This document shows positions 41,679 through 50,928 of a stretch of 64,000 nt of DNA, piece by piece; the stretch's first letter is position 1, and the number at the start of each line of letters is the position of its first letter. This DNA is from Xylanibacillus composti (GTDB lineage Bacteria; Bacillota; Bacilli; Paenibacillales; K13): assembly GCF_018403685.1 (NCBI RefSeq), contig NZ_BOVK01000007.1, positions 36,618-100,617 of the forward strand, in the 5' to 3' direction. Below the pieces are notes generated by a model. That model ran no database searches, was not told the DNA's origin, and saw nothing but the letters and a program-made list of their open reading frames with translations. Both the position numbers and the translations under genes were made by a program.

Positions 41679-42308
41679 TTAGCCCACCTTTCCCATGAGG
41701 TATACAACGGTAAAGATGAATACCCACACGACGTCGATAAAGTGCCAATACAAAGCAGCCACATACACCTTTGGCGCGGTGACGACCGTCAGCTTTTTCT
41801 TGGAAAGCTGTACGATCAACAACGCAATCCACAGTACGCCCAACAGCACGTGAGCGCCGTGGAAACCTACCAATGAGTAGAAGGATGTACTAAAGGCACT
41901 TGTACTAAACGTAAGTCCTTCATGTACATAATGGAAAAACTCGTAAATCTCCAAGCCCAGGAAGAGCACGCCGAACAATACCGTTGCGCCCAGCCAGAAC
42001 TGGATGCCTTTCAGATCATGGCGATGCAGCGCCTGAATGGCCATAACGCTGAACAAGCTACTCGTTAACAGAATAAAGGTTGCCACCGCAACCAGCGGCA
42101 AGGAGAATAGCTGCTCCCCGGAAGGTCCGTCATTGATCTGATTGCGCAGTGCAAGGTACGAAGCGAACAGTGTGCCGAAGAGCACCGTCTCGCCGCCAAG
42201 GAACAGCCAGAAACCCAAAATCTTATTGCGTCCTTCAAGGGTCGCCTTCTCCGGTTCCGGAGGGAGCGTTTCCGGTCCATGATGACCGTGAGCGTGTGTC
42301 TGGCTCAT
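41679..42308 (-). CDS. ctaE: cytochrome c oxidase subunit III (CtaE)
   Basis: 209 residues, five membrane helices after a His-rich start. Conserved ILGFWLFLGGETVLFGTLFA, FYSLVGFHGAHVLLGVLW and YWHFIDVVWVFIFTVVYL. Part of the caa3-type haem-copper oxidase. Its start overlaps the ctaD stop by 4 bases. Confidence 0.96.
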   Translation of the reverse strand: MSQTHAHGHHGPETLPPEPEKATLEGRNKILGFWLFLGGETVLFGTLFASYLALRNQINDGPSGEQLFSLPLVAVATFILLTSSLFSVMAIQALHRHDLKGIQFWLGATVLFGVLFLGLEIYEFFHYVHEGLTFSTSAFSTSFYSLVGFHGAHVLLGVLWIALLIVQLSKKKLTVVTAPKVYVAALYWHFIDVVWVFIFTVVYLMGKVG

Positions 42309-44188
42309 GCTTTTACCCCCTTATCTTGCAGTTCTTCCGGCTCGATGTGCCAGCCGTGATCGTCATAGACCGAACGCAAGAACATGCATGCAAATGTAAT
42401 CACCAATCCGCCGATGGACACGATATTGTAGCCGAACAGCATACTCATGAATCCATTCGTAAAGTCGTAGTTCTTGTACATGAAGCCAAGACCGGCAATG
42501 AACAAGCCTACTGACATGATAAACGGCAGCAGCGAAGGCGACGGCATATGAATCGGACCGATCGGTTCCGCCGGCGTCATTTCCTTGTTGCCGGCACTCT
42601 TCTCTTTCCAAAGCGCATCCAAACCGCGAACAAGCGGAAGCTGCTTGAAGTTGTATTCCGGCGGAGGCGACGGAATCGTCCACTCCAACGTGCGGCCATC
42701 CCACGGATCGCTGTCTGCGTTGCGCGGCTTCAGGCCAGTGATAAAGATATTGATCAGCACAAGCAAGGTACCAACACCCATAGCGAAGGCTCCAATCGTA
42801 CTGATCCAGTTCAGGTCATCCCAGCCCTGGTTTTCCAAGTATGTGTATACGCGGCGCGGCATGCCCCACAAACCGAGAAAATGCTGGACGAAGAACGTCA
42901 AATGGAAGCCGATGAAGAAAAACCAGAAGCTTGCTTTCCCCAGCGTTTCATTCAACACGCGTCCGAACATCTTCGGCCACCAGTAGAAAATACCGCCGAA
43001 GATACCGAGAATCAGGCCGCCTACAATAACGTAGTGGAAGTGAGCTACGACAAAGTAGGTATCATGATACTGATAGTCCGCGCCTGGAACGGCCAGCATA
43101 ACGCCGGTAACGCCGCCCATGACGAAGGTCGGAATAAAGGCCATGCCATAAAGACTAGCCGTTGTAAATGATATGCGTCCGCCCCACATCGTGAAGATCC
43201 AGTTGAAGATCTTGATGCCTGTAGGAACGGCGATCAGCATCGTCGCTATCGAGAACAGCGCGTTGCCTACCGGACCCAGGCCAACGGTGAACATGTGATG
43301 CACCCATACCATGAATCCGAGGAAGCCGATCAGCACCGTTGCGAATACCATCGAGCTGTATCCAAACAAGCGCTTCTTCGAGAACGTACTAACAATCTCA
43401 GAAATGATACCAAATGCAGGCAAGATCAGAATGTATACTTCAGGATGTCCAAAGATCCAGAAAATGTGCTGCCACAGCACGACGTTGCCGCCTCCGCTGA
43501 CATCAAAGAAATTGCCGCCGAACAAGCGGTCAAAGGTTAGTGCAATCAAGCCGACAGCGAGTGCCGGAAATGCGAACAGAATGATCATGGAAGTGACGAA
43601 AGACGCCCATGTGAACATCGGCATGCGCATGAAGGTCATGCCCGGAGCCCGCATGTTAATGATCGTGACGAGGAAGTTGATCCCCCCGACCAGCGTACCG
43701 ATACCCGCAATCTGCAGGCCGATGGCATAGAAGTCTATCCCCATTCCGCTATATCTTTCACTGGACAGCGGCGGGTAGGCTGTCCATCCCGCGTCTGGCG
43801 CTCCGCCAAGGAACCAGCTGACGTTGACCAGCAGTCCCCCAAAGAAGAATGTCCAGAAACCAAGCGAGTTCAAGAACGGGAACGCGACGTCGCGCGCCCC
43901 GATCTGCAACGGAATGACCGCATTCATCAGACCGAATATCATCGGCATGGCCGCCAGGAAAATCATGGTTGTACCATGCATCGTAATCAATTCATTGAAT
44001 GTTTGTGCACTGACAAAGTCATTCATCGGCTTCATCAGCTGAATCCGAATCAGAATAGCCTCCAAGCCACCGATCAGAAAGAAAAATCCACCTGCGGCCA
44101 AGTACAAAATGCCGATTTTCTTATGATCGACGGTAGTCAGCCAATCCATCAAGCCACTGTATCGTTTCACCGTGTGCGCGTGCGCCAA
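42305..44188 (-). CDS. ctaD: cytochrome c oxidase subunit I (CtaD)
   Basis: 627 residues, the catalytic haem a/haem a3-CuB subunit reducing oxygen and pumping protons. Haem a ligand in ELITMHGTTMIFLAAMP, CuB region WQHIFWIFGHPEVYILILPA, WVHHMFTVGLGP, and VAHFHYVIVGG with the a3/a histidines. TTG start after AAGGAGG. It follows ctaC by 35 bases. Confidence 0.98.
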   Translation of the reverse strand: MAHAHTVKRYSGLMDWLTTVDHKKIGILYLAAGGFFFLIGGLEAILIRIQLMKPMNDFVSAQTFNELITMHGTTMIFLAAMPMIFGLMNAVIPLQIGARDVAFPFLNSLGFWTFFFGGLLVNVSWFLGGAPDAGWTAYPPLSSERYSGMGIDFYAIGLQIAGIGTLVGGINFLVTIINMRAPGMTFMRMPMFTWASFVTSMIILFAFPALAVGLIALTFDRLFGGNFFDVSGGGNVVLWQHIFWIFGHPEVYILILPAFGIISEIVSTFSKKRLFGYSSMVFATVLIGFLGFMVWVHHMFTVGLGPVGNALFSIATMLIAVPTGIKIFNWIFTMWGGRISFTTASLYGMAFIPTFVMGGVTGVMLAVPGADYQYHDTYFVVAHFHYVIVGGLILGIFGGIFYWWPKMFGRVLNETLGKASFWFFFIGFHLTFFVQHFLGLWGMPRRVYTYLENQGWDDLNWISTIGAFAMGVGTLLVLINIFITGLKPRNADSDPWDGRTLEWTIPSPPPEYNFKQLPLVRGLDALWKEKSAGNKEMTPAEPIGPIHMPSPSLLPFIMSVGLFIAGLGFMYKNYDFTNGFMSMLFGYNIVSIGGLVITFACMFLRSVYDDHGWHIEPEELQDKGVKA

Positions 44189-44223
44189 GGCTGTACCCTC
44201 CTTCTTTACATACCCGCGAATTA

Positions 44224-45231
44224 TTATTTTAAGGTTTGCAGATAATTGACGATTTCCGTGATTTCATCCTCTGACAGAGGAACCTCCGGCATCGTCGTGC
44301 CTGGCTTCATCTCGTCCGGCTTGTCAATCCAGCGATGCAGCCATTCCGAATCGTTCGGACGGAAGCCCGCAACAAGCGCACGGTCTGCATAGTTCGTCAA
44401 GTTCGGTCCGAGACCCGGCGTACCGGCATCAATCGCATGACAGGCCATACACTTATTTTTGAACAGCTCTTGTCCTTGCGAAGTGTCTTCTGCAATCGCA
44501 TAGCCAGGATTTTGCATTTTGTCCACCCAGGCTTCAAATTCTTCCTGCGACACTGCAATGACCTTGAAATCCATAAGCGCGTGGGAGGCGCCGCACAGCT
44601 CCGCACACTTCCCTTTGTAAACGCCCTCTTCTTTTGCATCGAAGTACATGTGATTGTTCATTCCGACCAGCGTATCCATCTTGCCCGCCAGAGCAGGTAC
44701 CCAGAACGAGTGAATGACATCAGCCGAAATCAAATCGACAGATACCGTCTTGTTCACCGGTATGTACAGCTCCTGAGCTGTAATAATACCATAGTCGGGA
44801 TATTCAAATTCCCACCAGTATTGATGCGCGGTTACATTCACTTGTAGCGCGTCCTGATGCTCCCGATAGTCTTCTGCAAACTTAAACGTGTAATAAACAG
44901 TCGGCACAGCCAACACAAGCAGCAGCAGAAGCGGAACGACCGTCCATACGATCTCCAAAATATGGTTTCCTTCCACTTGCTTCGGAATGTCGTCTTGTCC
45001 GCGGCGTTTTCTGTAACGGATGAGGACATAGAAGAATAAAGCAAACACGATGACTAGTACGCCGATCATAATACCCAAGGACAACTTGATCAGGAACAAC
45101 TGATCCTCTGCAACCGAACCCTTCGGCTCCAGCGGATTTGGCTCGGTTCCCGTGATGCCGCAGCCAGCCAATAACAGCATAAAGGCCGCCAGCAATGGGA
45201 TGATTCGTCTTGTTCCCTTCCACCGACTCAC
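44224..45231 (-). CDS. ctaC: cytochrome c oxidase subunit II with cytochrome c domain (CtaC)
   Basis: 335 residues. Lipoprotein signal with lipobox LLAGC, two membrane helices, the CuA cupredoxin domain (VNVTAHQYWWEFEYPDYG, CAELCGASHALMDFKV) and a C-terminal c-type cytochrome (CMACHAID, with the distal Met region KPGTTMPEVP). This fused cytochrome makes it a caa3-type oxidase. GTG with GGGG nine bases upstream is preferred over a TTG that abuts the ribosome binding site. Confidence 0.97.
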   Translation of the reverse strand: MSRWKGTRRIIPLLAAFMLLLAGCGITGTEPNPLEPKGSVAEDQLFLIKLSLGIMIGVLVIVFALFFYVLIRYRKRRGQDDIPKQVEGNHILEIVWTVVPLLLLLVLAVPTVYYTFKFAEDYREHQDALQVNVTAHQYWWEFEYPDYGIITAQELYIPVNKTVSVDLISADVIHSFWVPALAGKMDTLVGMNNHMYFDAKEEGVYKGKCAELCGASHALMDFKVIAVSQEEFEAWVDKMQNPGYAIAEDTSQGQELFKNKCMACHAIDAGTPGLGPNLTNYADRALVAGFRPNDSEWLHRWIDKPDEMKPGTTMPEVPLSEDEITEIVNYLQTLK

Positions 45232-45363
45232 ATTTATCAACCCCGCTTTAGTGAAATAAAATATTGAAGGAGATTCGCCAGCGAATCCCCGCCATTATCT
45301 ATTCGTATTTTGTCGATCTGAGACTCTCCATGCCCTGCCACAGTGAGGAAAGTCACTTCATTT

Positions 45364-45392
45364 ACTATAAATACGTTAAAGTTTTTTGTCAA
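45364..45392 (-). promoter_or_regulatory. sigma-A promoter of the cta operon
   Basis: Minus strand TTGACA (45392-45387), 17 bases, TATAGT (45369-45364). It gives a leader of roughly 125 bases before ctaC. The rest of the 330-bp spacer up to the next gene holds nothing else I could identify. Confidence 0.75.
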
Positions 45393-45561
45393 TCTTCCTG
45401 GGCAAGTTCACAAATTGTTCTCAAATCTGCCCTAACTGTTATTTCCAGCTTGCCGCTGGATTATTCATCCACGCATAAAATCGCCTGAATGATCACCACT
45501 CTATATATTGAAGAAAAACACTGCGACCCGAGTTAATCGCTTAAGATTGGGAGGTTTCATC

Positions 45562-46281
45562 ATGCTGACCAGCATTAGATTGAAGGGAAAGTTCGGTTTG
45601 CGGGCAGCCATTGTCCTGTGTACGGCTGCCGTACTTACAGCCGGATGCGGCCACTATGAGCAGCAATTCCGCAAGAGCGACCATGATATGAGCAGCCGCA
45701 ATCAGAATGACATCCTGACCAAAGGCGACCGCATGTACGGGTATCAAATGAAAGGTGTCCCGCATCACGACAATCGGCGAATGATGCTCAGCCTGGATAC
45801 TGGCGATGAGATCGGGCGGATGAATGGGGTTGCATTGGCATACGTCATGCTGACGGACCGGAATGCCTATGTCGGCGTTGTAACAGACGCAACGGCTACC
45901 GGCACAACCGGCAAGCGCAATGCGATCGACGTCAACAACGCAGGGGAATCGGAGGGCGTCTACGATATCAAGGACGGCTCCTCGCATATCGATCCCCGCA
46001 AGGTTGTGACGGATACGAACTCCTACTATACCCAGCCGCTTCCTTCCGATTTGTCCAGCGAGCTGAAGCAAAAAATTGCCATGAAGGTGCGGGAGCTCAA
46101 TCCCCAAGTACTGGAGGTATTTATCACCTCCAACCGTGATTTCGTCAACCGCTTGAACGAATACGCTCAGATGAAGTGGACAGGCAAATCCTCTGAAGGC
46201 GACATTCTGGACTTTAATCATATGGTCAAGAAGTATTTCCCCGAAGAGGACGATGCCGAACGTCCCGCGCGATCCAGATAA
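45562..46281 (+). CDS. YhcN/YlaJ family sporulation lipoprotein
   Basis: 239 residues. Signal peptide with lipobox LTAGC, then a YhcN/YlaJ domain: DTGDEIGRMNGVALAYVMLT, DRNAYVGVVTDA and IAMKVRELNPQVLEVFITSN with RDFVNRLNEYA. Relatives are forespore lipoproteins linked to spore germination. GGGAGG lies seven bases before the chosen ATG; an upstream in-frame ATG has no site. Divergent from ctaC. Confidence 0.88.
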   Translation: MLTSIRLKGKFGLRAAIVLCTAAVLTAGCGHYEQQFRKSDHDMSSRNQNDILTKGDRMYGYQMKGVPHHDNRRMMLSLDTGDEIGRMNGVALAYVMLTDRNAYVGVVTDATATGTTGKRNAIDVNNAGESEGVYDIKDGSSHIDPRKVVTDTNSYYTQPLPSDLSSELKQKIAMKVRELNPQVLEVFITSNRDFVNRLNEYAQMKWTGKSSEGDILDFNHMVKKYFPEEDDAERPARSR

Positions 46282-46291
46282 CCGGATAACC

Positions 46292-46341
46292 TGAAAAAAA
46301 ACCGCCGCCGCTGTCGCCCGTTAGCGTGACAGCGAGCGGCG
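46292..46341 (-). terminator. terminator between convergent genes
   Basis: Minus strand GCCGCTCGCTGTC, loop, GACAGCGGCGGC, then GGTTTTTTTT. It ends the DUF4097 gene; the stem could also serve the convergent lipoprotein gene, which has only an A-run on its side. Confidence 0.8.
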
Positions 46342-46367
46342 AATGTACGGAACTTTCGCATGTCGCA

Positions 46368-47432
46368 TTATTCTACTGAAATATCGCCGGAGCTGGTCTG
46401 GACGGTGAGCTTCGGTCCCCCGTTGCCGATCCGGCCTGTCAGCCGATTGTTCGTCTTCTCAACCGTTTCGAAGCCGGGAAGCGCCACTTGCATGCTGCCT
46501 GAACCTGCACGCAAATCTATTTCCATTGCCTGTTCCCCGTTCAGCAGGCTGATGTCTACGTCGCCGCTGCTTGCCCGGATGGAGGAGTCGCCAGTCAAGT
46601 CCCAATTGTTGAGCTCGACCGATCCGGAGCTCACCTCCACATTCGCCATGCCTGACATCGCATCAATATCCACATCGCCAGAAGTCAGTTCAATCTGCAG
46701 AAGACCGCACTCGCAGTTCCTGGCTTCCACATCGCCACTATATCCCGTAATGGACACCGAATCTCCAGTAATCGTGCCGGCCTCCAGCTCGCCGGAACTC
46801 GTCCTGACCGTGAAAGCTCCTGTCTGGATGCTGCGAACGAATATGTCGCCGCTCGATGTATGCCAATCCGCCTGTGCCGCATCGATCGTTGCATCTGCCG
46901 ACACATCGCCTGAGCTCGTTGTGACTGTAAACATGTCTGCGCGGACATGTCCGATGCGGAGATCGCCGCTCGACGTCTCCAGCTTCACCCGGTCTGCTTC
47001 CAAAGCGGTCTCCACGGAAACATCGCCAGACGAGCTTAGGACGGCTATATCGCGAAAGGCCCGATCAGGCAGGGCAATGACCAGCCGATGTCCGCGCTTG
47101 AACCCGAACCAGCTTTCGCGATTGTTCTGACGATACAGGACCTGCAGCGATTCGCCGGTATCCTCCATCTCCAGCCGGTAATGCTTCTGTTGACTCCGGT
47201 AACCGTAAACTTCAACTCTCAGCGCATCGTCGTCGCTGCGTTGAACGATCACATCCGTACTGTTCGTCTGTATGTTCAGCTCCTGAAAAGCGCCGTCAAA
47301 TTCCCGGCTCTCCAGGAGCTCACGCTCTCCGGTCGGCCATTGAAAAAAAGAAACCTTTCCATTTATCGTCCATACGAGCAGCAGAACGCCTGCCAGCACG
47401 AATAAAACACCTGCCAAATAATTGTTTTTCAT
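46368..47432 (-). CDS. DUF4097 beta-strand repeat protein, membrane-anchored
   Basis: 354 residues. One N-terminal membrane helix (YLAGVLFVLAGVLLLVWTI), then about a dozen repeats of roughly 18-20 residues centred on SSGDV/SSGDI/SGSV, the parallel beta-helix-like DUF4097 repeat, sometimes called a putative adhesin. Predicted to lie outside the membrane. GGAGGG precedes the ATG. Unlike many relatives no PspC-like or sigma-factor genes flank it. Function unknown. Confidence 0.88.
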   Translation of the reverse strand: MKNNYLAGVLFVLAGVLLLVWTINGKVSFFQWPTGERELLESREFDGAFQELNIQTNSTDVIVQRSDDDALRVEVYGYRSQQKHYRLEMEDTGESLQVLYRQNNRESWFGFKRGHRLVIALPDRAFRDIAVLSSSGDVSVETALEADRVKLETSSGDLRIGHVRADMFTVTTSSGDVSADATIDAAQADWHTSSGDIFVRSIQTGAFTVRTSSGELEAGTITGDSVSITGYSGDVEARNCECGLLQIELTSGDVDIDAMSGMANVEVSSGSVELNNWDLTGDSSIRASSGDVDISLLNGEQAMEIDLRAGSGSMQVALPGFETVEKTNNRLTGRIGNGGPKLTVQTSSGDISVE

Positions 47433-47607
47433 GTCCCGTCCCTCCCAGCCGCATGCTCGCCTAGCACGCCATGCATGATGCTGTTATTTTGGTTATGTCC
47501 ATCATATACAAAAAGAGTCATGTGACTGTAGTGATCACGGTCATGTTTCGCACACGTTGCTGTCATGATATGATACTGGTATGACTGCTGCAAAGGAGGA
47601 TTGTTCC

Positions 47608-47820
47608 ATGGATGTTTTTGGTGGCCTCGCATTTATCTTTATCTTTTTTCTGCTTCTGGTAGCGGCTCTTTTCATTCTTAACATCGTCACCAGCGTATGG
47701 GCTTATCGGGATTCGCTTCGCAAAGGCAAGAGCAAAGAGTACGCCATCATCGTTCTGGTCGCTACGCTGATCTTCCCGATTCTCGGCTTGATCGTCTACC
47801 TCGTGATCCGAAACGATTAG
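47608..47820 (+). CDS. small two-helix membrane protein, PLDc_N-like
   Basis: 70 residues with two membrane helices around the conserved VWAYRDSLRKGKSKEYAIIV loop and the ending PILGLIVYLVIR, the phospholipase-D N-terminal (PLDN) type found alone in many Bacillota. AAAGGAGG lies eight bases before the ATG. Role unknown. Confidence 0.75.
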   Translation: MDVFGGLAFIFIFFLLLVAALFILNIVTSVWAYRDSLRKGKSKEYAIIVLVATLIFPILGLIVYLVIRND

Positions 47821-47959
47821 GAGAAGCGCGCTCCCTTGAAAGTCGCAAAGCAAAGGAGCCGCTCCCTGTACGGTTGCAGCTCCTTCCCGTTTCACTCGCG
47901 TTGTCCGGTGCGAAACAACCTGACGCTGTGCGCTGAAATCCGCGAAAAACAGCGATAGG

Positions 47960-48307
47960 CTAATGAGCCCTGCTTCGGTCCAGCGCCTGCTGCACACGCG
48001 TTGCGCCTTGGGACATGACGTGCCCCCCGCCAATCGCCGCCGCAACCGCGACCGTGTCCATAATTTCCTCCGCGTCGGCCCCCTGCTCCAAAGCCTCGCT
48101 CACATGATAAAAGGTGCATACTTCGTTATTCGCGAACAAGCTGATGCCAATTGCGATCAGCTGTTTTTGCTTCGCATCCAGCCGCCCTTCCTTAAAGCAC
48201 TCGCCGGTGAAGGCATGGAACGCCTGAACGACATCAGACTGATGCTCCTGCATATGGCCGAGGCCGATCTTATAGGCGCTTACCTTTTGCTCCGTTTCCT
48301 GTTGCAT
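47960..48307 (-). CDS. carboxymuconolactone decarboxylase / AhpD-like protein
   Basis: 115 residues, a single CMD helical domain: DAKQKQLIAIGISLFANNEV, CTFYHVSEALEQGADAEEIM, and DTVAVAAAIGGGHVMSQGAT. The redox CxxC of AhpD is reduced to a single Cys in EVCTFYH, so peroxidase-partner activity is doubtful. The start is chosen by domain length; the ribosome binding site AAAGGA is farther away than usual. Confidence 0.85.
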   Translation of the reverse strand: MQQETEQKVSAYKIGLGHMQEHQSDVVQAFHAFTGECFKEGRLDAKQKQLIAIGISLFANNEVCTFYHVSEALEQGADAEEIMDTVAVAAAIGGGHVMSQGATRVQQALDRSRAH

Positions 48308-48430
48308 ATCCCGTGCACATTCCTTTCTGCTTGATAGAGACTTGGCATGGCATTGATCGAATGCCAGCCACATCCTCCATGCAGGTAACATGCCCGGGAG
48401 AAACCGCGATTATTCCGCCCGAAGCCACGC

Positions 48431-48967
48431 TCACCTGCTCATGCGGACAGCCAGCTGCTCGAACGCCTCAAGCGCTCGTTCCACCCGCTCCTTCACGCCG
48501 GAAGCGGCAGGTTCACCGTCGTCTCCAAACTGCCGCGCGTCGCCGCCCAGCGATACCCATTCCGGCGATACCAGTCCGTGCAAATTTCGGATGATTGTCT
48601 GCATTTGCGAAAGCGACGAAACGCCAACTGCCCCGCCGGCTGAGCTGGCCAGCAATACCGGCTTGCCGCTGAAGTGAGATTTCTCGAGAAAATCAAGCGC
48701 ATTTTTCAGCACGCCGGACATCCCCGCGTGGTATTCCGGCGTAGCCAGGATGATCGCATCCGCATCCGCGACCGACTTGTCCAATGCGGCAACCTCCCGG
48801 TTGCCCGCGTAATCATCGTCCGGACTATATAGAGGAAGCTTCAATTGAAAGAGTTCCAAAACCTCCGCCTCGTGACCCTTTTCCTGCAGACGCTTCGCCA
48901 TATAGCGGAGCAGCAGCGTGCTGGATGCTTGTCTGCGATTGGAGCCCGCTATCAGTACACATTTCAA
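48431..48967 (-). CDS. NADPH-dependent FMN reductase (azoreductase-like)
   Basis: 179 residues, flavodoxin-like fold: KCVLIAGSNRRQASSTLLLR at the N-terminus binds the FMN phosphate, ATPEYHAGMSGVLKNALDFL is the isoalloxazine loop, followed by KPVLLASSAGGAVG. TTG start after GAGGAG at ten bases. Reduces flavins, quinones or azo compounds with NADPH; the physiological substrate is open. Confidence 0.9.
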   Translation of the reverse strand: MKCVLIAGSNRRQASSTLLLRYMAKRLQEKGHEAEVLELFQLKLPLYSPDDDYAGNREVAALDKSVADADAIILATPEYHAGMSGVLKNALDFLEKSHFSGKPVLLASSAGGAVGVSSLSQMQTIIRNLHGLVSPEWVSLGGDARQFGDDGEPAASGVKERVERALEAFEQLAVRMSR

Positions 48968-49142
48968 AGTTCCCACTCTCCTCTCCCGTCTACATTGTAC
49001 CACCGTTATGCGGTACATCGCCAGAAGCGGGGAAATCATGTACAATAATAAGCAGCTTCCGCCGCGCGCAAGCACCCCCGTGCATCCTGCGCTTGCAGCG
49101 GCAATCGAGACCTATACTTACAGATAAAAAGGAGAGAGCCCC

Positions 49143-49949
49143 ATGAAGTACAAAATGCTTGCTATCGATGTGGACGACACACTCATAGACGACCAGAAGC
49201 GCATCTCTGCCAATACCCGGCAGGCTTTGGCCGAAGCGTTGTCTATGGGCGTCAAGGTTACCTTGGCCACTGGACGCATGCATGCGTCCGCCAAGCAAAT
49301 CGCAGCCCAGTTAAAGCTGAACGTACCCTTGATTTCCTACCAGGGCGCCCTGATCAAAAACCTCGAGGACGACACCGTTCTATACGAACGCCATGTCCCG
49401 AAGGAGGCCGTGCAGCACCTGTTCGAATATGCCGAACGCCATCGCCTGCACATTCAGGCGTATGTCGACGACGAGCTATACGTCAAGGAAGACAATGAGA
49501 AGATTCAGGCCTATTCCCGCTTGTCCGACGTGCCGTACCGGATCGAGCCGGATCTTGGCAAGCTAAGCAGCTTGCCTATGCCGAAGGTCATTATCATTGA
49601 CGAGCCGGACAAGCTTGATGCGATGGTGCCGGAGCTGGCCAACCAGCTGGGGGATCAAGTGCATATAACGAAATCGAAACCGAATTTTTTGGAGTTTATG
49701 CATAAGGAAGGAACGAAAGGCCATGCCGTTGCCTATTTGGCCGAGCATTTCGGATGCACCTTGTCTGAAGTGATCGGCATCGGCGACAGCTGGAATGACA
49801 AGGAGATGCTGGAGGTTGCCGGACTCGGCGTGGCTATGGGCAACGCTGTGGAGCCGCTTAAGGAAATCGCCGATTTCATCACGCGCACGAACAACGAGGA
49901 TGGAGTCTGCCACGTAGTGGAAACCTTCATCCTGGAGCGGAACGGCTAA
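49143..49949 (+). CDS. Cof-type HAD-IIB family phosphatase
   Basis: 268 residues. HAD motifs in order: DVDDTLIDD (nucleophile Asp), LATGR, the lysine region in HKEGTKGHAVAYLAEHFG, and GDSWNDKEML. The C2 cap lies between, typical of sugar-phosphate or flavin phosphatases such as YwpJ/YidA. AAAAGGAGAG precedes the ATG. Substrate not predictable. Confidence 0.93.
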   Translation: MKYKMLAIDVDDTLIDDQKRISANTRQALAEALSMGVKVTLATGRMHASAKQIAAQLKLNVPLISYQGALIKNLEDDTVLYERHVPKEAVQHLFEYAERHRLHIQAYVDDELYVKEDNEKIQAYSRLSDVPYRIEPDLGKLSSLPMPKVIIIDEPDKLDAMVPELANQLGDQVHITKSKPNFLEFMHKEGTKGHAVAYLAEHFGCTLSEVIGIGDSWNDKEMLEVAGLGVAMGNAVEPLKEIADFITRTNNEDGVCHVVETFILERNG

Positions 49950-50043
49950 TCGGCGAAGCCTCTGCCCCCGCTTTGCCTTTGCGGGAGCGCTCATGTGAAA
50001 AGCAATCCAGGGGACAGACGCGATGAGCCAAGAAACCTGAGGA

Positions 50044-50733
50044 TCAGCTCTCGTCCCCTTCTTGAGAGACTGCCCATAGGGCAAGTCTTGCCTGGATGAC
50101 GCTTAACAGATTGACCATATGCAGGCTTACTGCGCTAAGCAGAAGGCCGATGCCAATGTTGAGCAACATGGGCAGGAGCGGGCTTGCTTCTATTCCGAAC
50201 CAGGAGAGGAACAGGTACTGCTCCTCGTAAATATCTACCTGAATGGTCTGCTTGAGCACCACCCATACGATAGGCGCCAGCAGTGTCGCGAAGCCGGAGA
50301 AAGCGAGCACGGCCAGCACGAACAGAAAGAGACCGAGCGGCAGCTTCAGCAGAAGGAAGAAAAAGCTCTTATACGTAACCGGATTGACAAGCACTCGACG
50401 GACACGATCAAAGAATGAGCTTCCTTCCAACGAAATGGCAGGGGGATAAAATTTCGGTTCCCCCAGCATTCTGCCGGCGATATTCGCTTCAAAAGCCGCA
50501 ATGCCGCCAGCCCCCGCCGCCACGCCAAGGAACAGCGGCAGCCCAAGCAGAAACAAGGGGACCAAGCCGGCAGACAAAGTCAACCCTGTAGTGATAAAGA
50601 CAAAGTATACAATCCCGAGCGGCATCGCAAGCAGCGCATAAAGCGCATTCCAGTACGACGGCGCGTGAAGCAGCACCCCGAGAAAACCGGGCGAAAATGA
50701 AGTGCTGCGATAAACAGTGCCGGACGGATTCAT
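50044..50733 (-). CDS. sensor-domain membrane protein (PF13796-like)
   Basis: 229 residues with about four to five membrane helices: YWNALYALLAMPLGIVYFVF, GLVPLFLLGLPLFLGVAAGA, YKSFFFLLLKLPLGLFLFVL, and a C-terminal pair. The LLxLPLGxxxFV pattern is that of the putative-sensor domain often fused to histidine kinases in actinobacteria; here it stands alone. AAAGGAG precedes the ATG, fitting the domain start. Confidence 0.72.
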   Translation of the reverse strand: MNPSGTVYRSTSFSPGFLGVLLHAPSYWNALYALLAMPLGIVYFVFITTGLTLSAGLVPLFLLGLPLFLGVAAGAGGIAAFEANIAGRMLGEPKFYPPAISLEGSSFFDRVRRVLVNPVTYKSFFFLLLKLPLGLFLFVLAVLAFSGFATLLAPIVWVVLKQTIQVDIYEEQYLFLSWFGIEASPLLPMLLNIGIGLLLSAVSLHMVNLLSVIQARLALWAVSQEGDES

Positions 50734-50928
50734 CCTAATCTCTCCTTTCGCAAGCGGCAGCGCTGCTGCCCGCTCTCCCTCTATCATAAATACCGCCCCT
50801 CGCGCTGAACAGTTACTGCCGTCATATGACCAGTCACACTTTCCAAATTTGGACAATATGCAGTTGGCTGCCGACATGCGAAGCCGCACCGAACGCCGGG
50901 AAGGCGCCCTGGTGCGACTCACTTATAT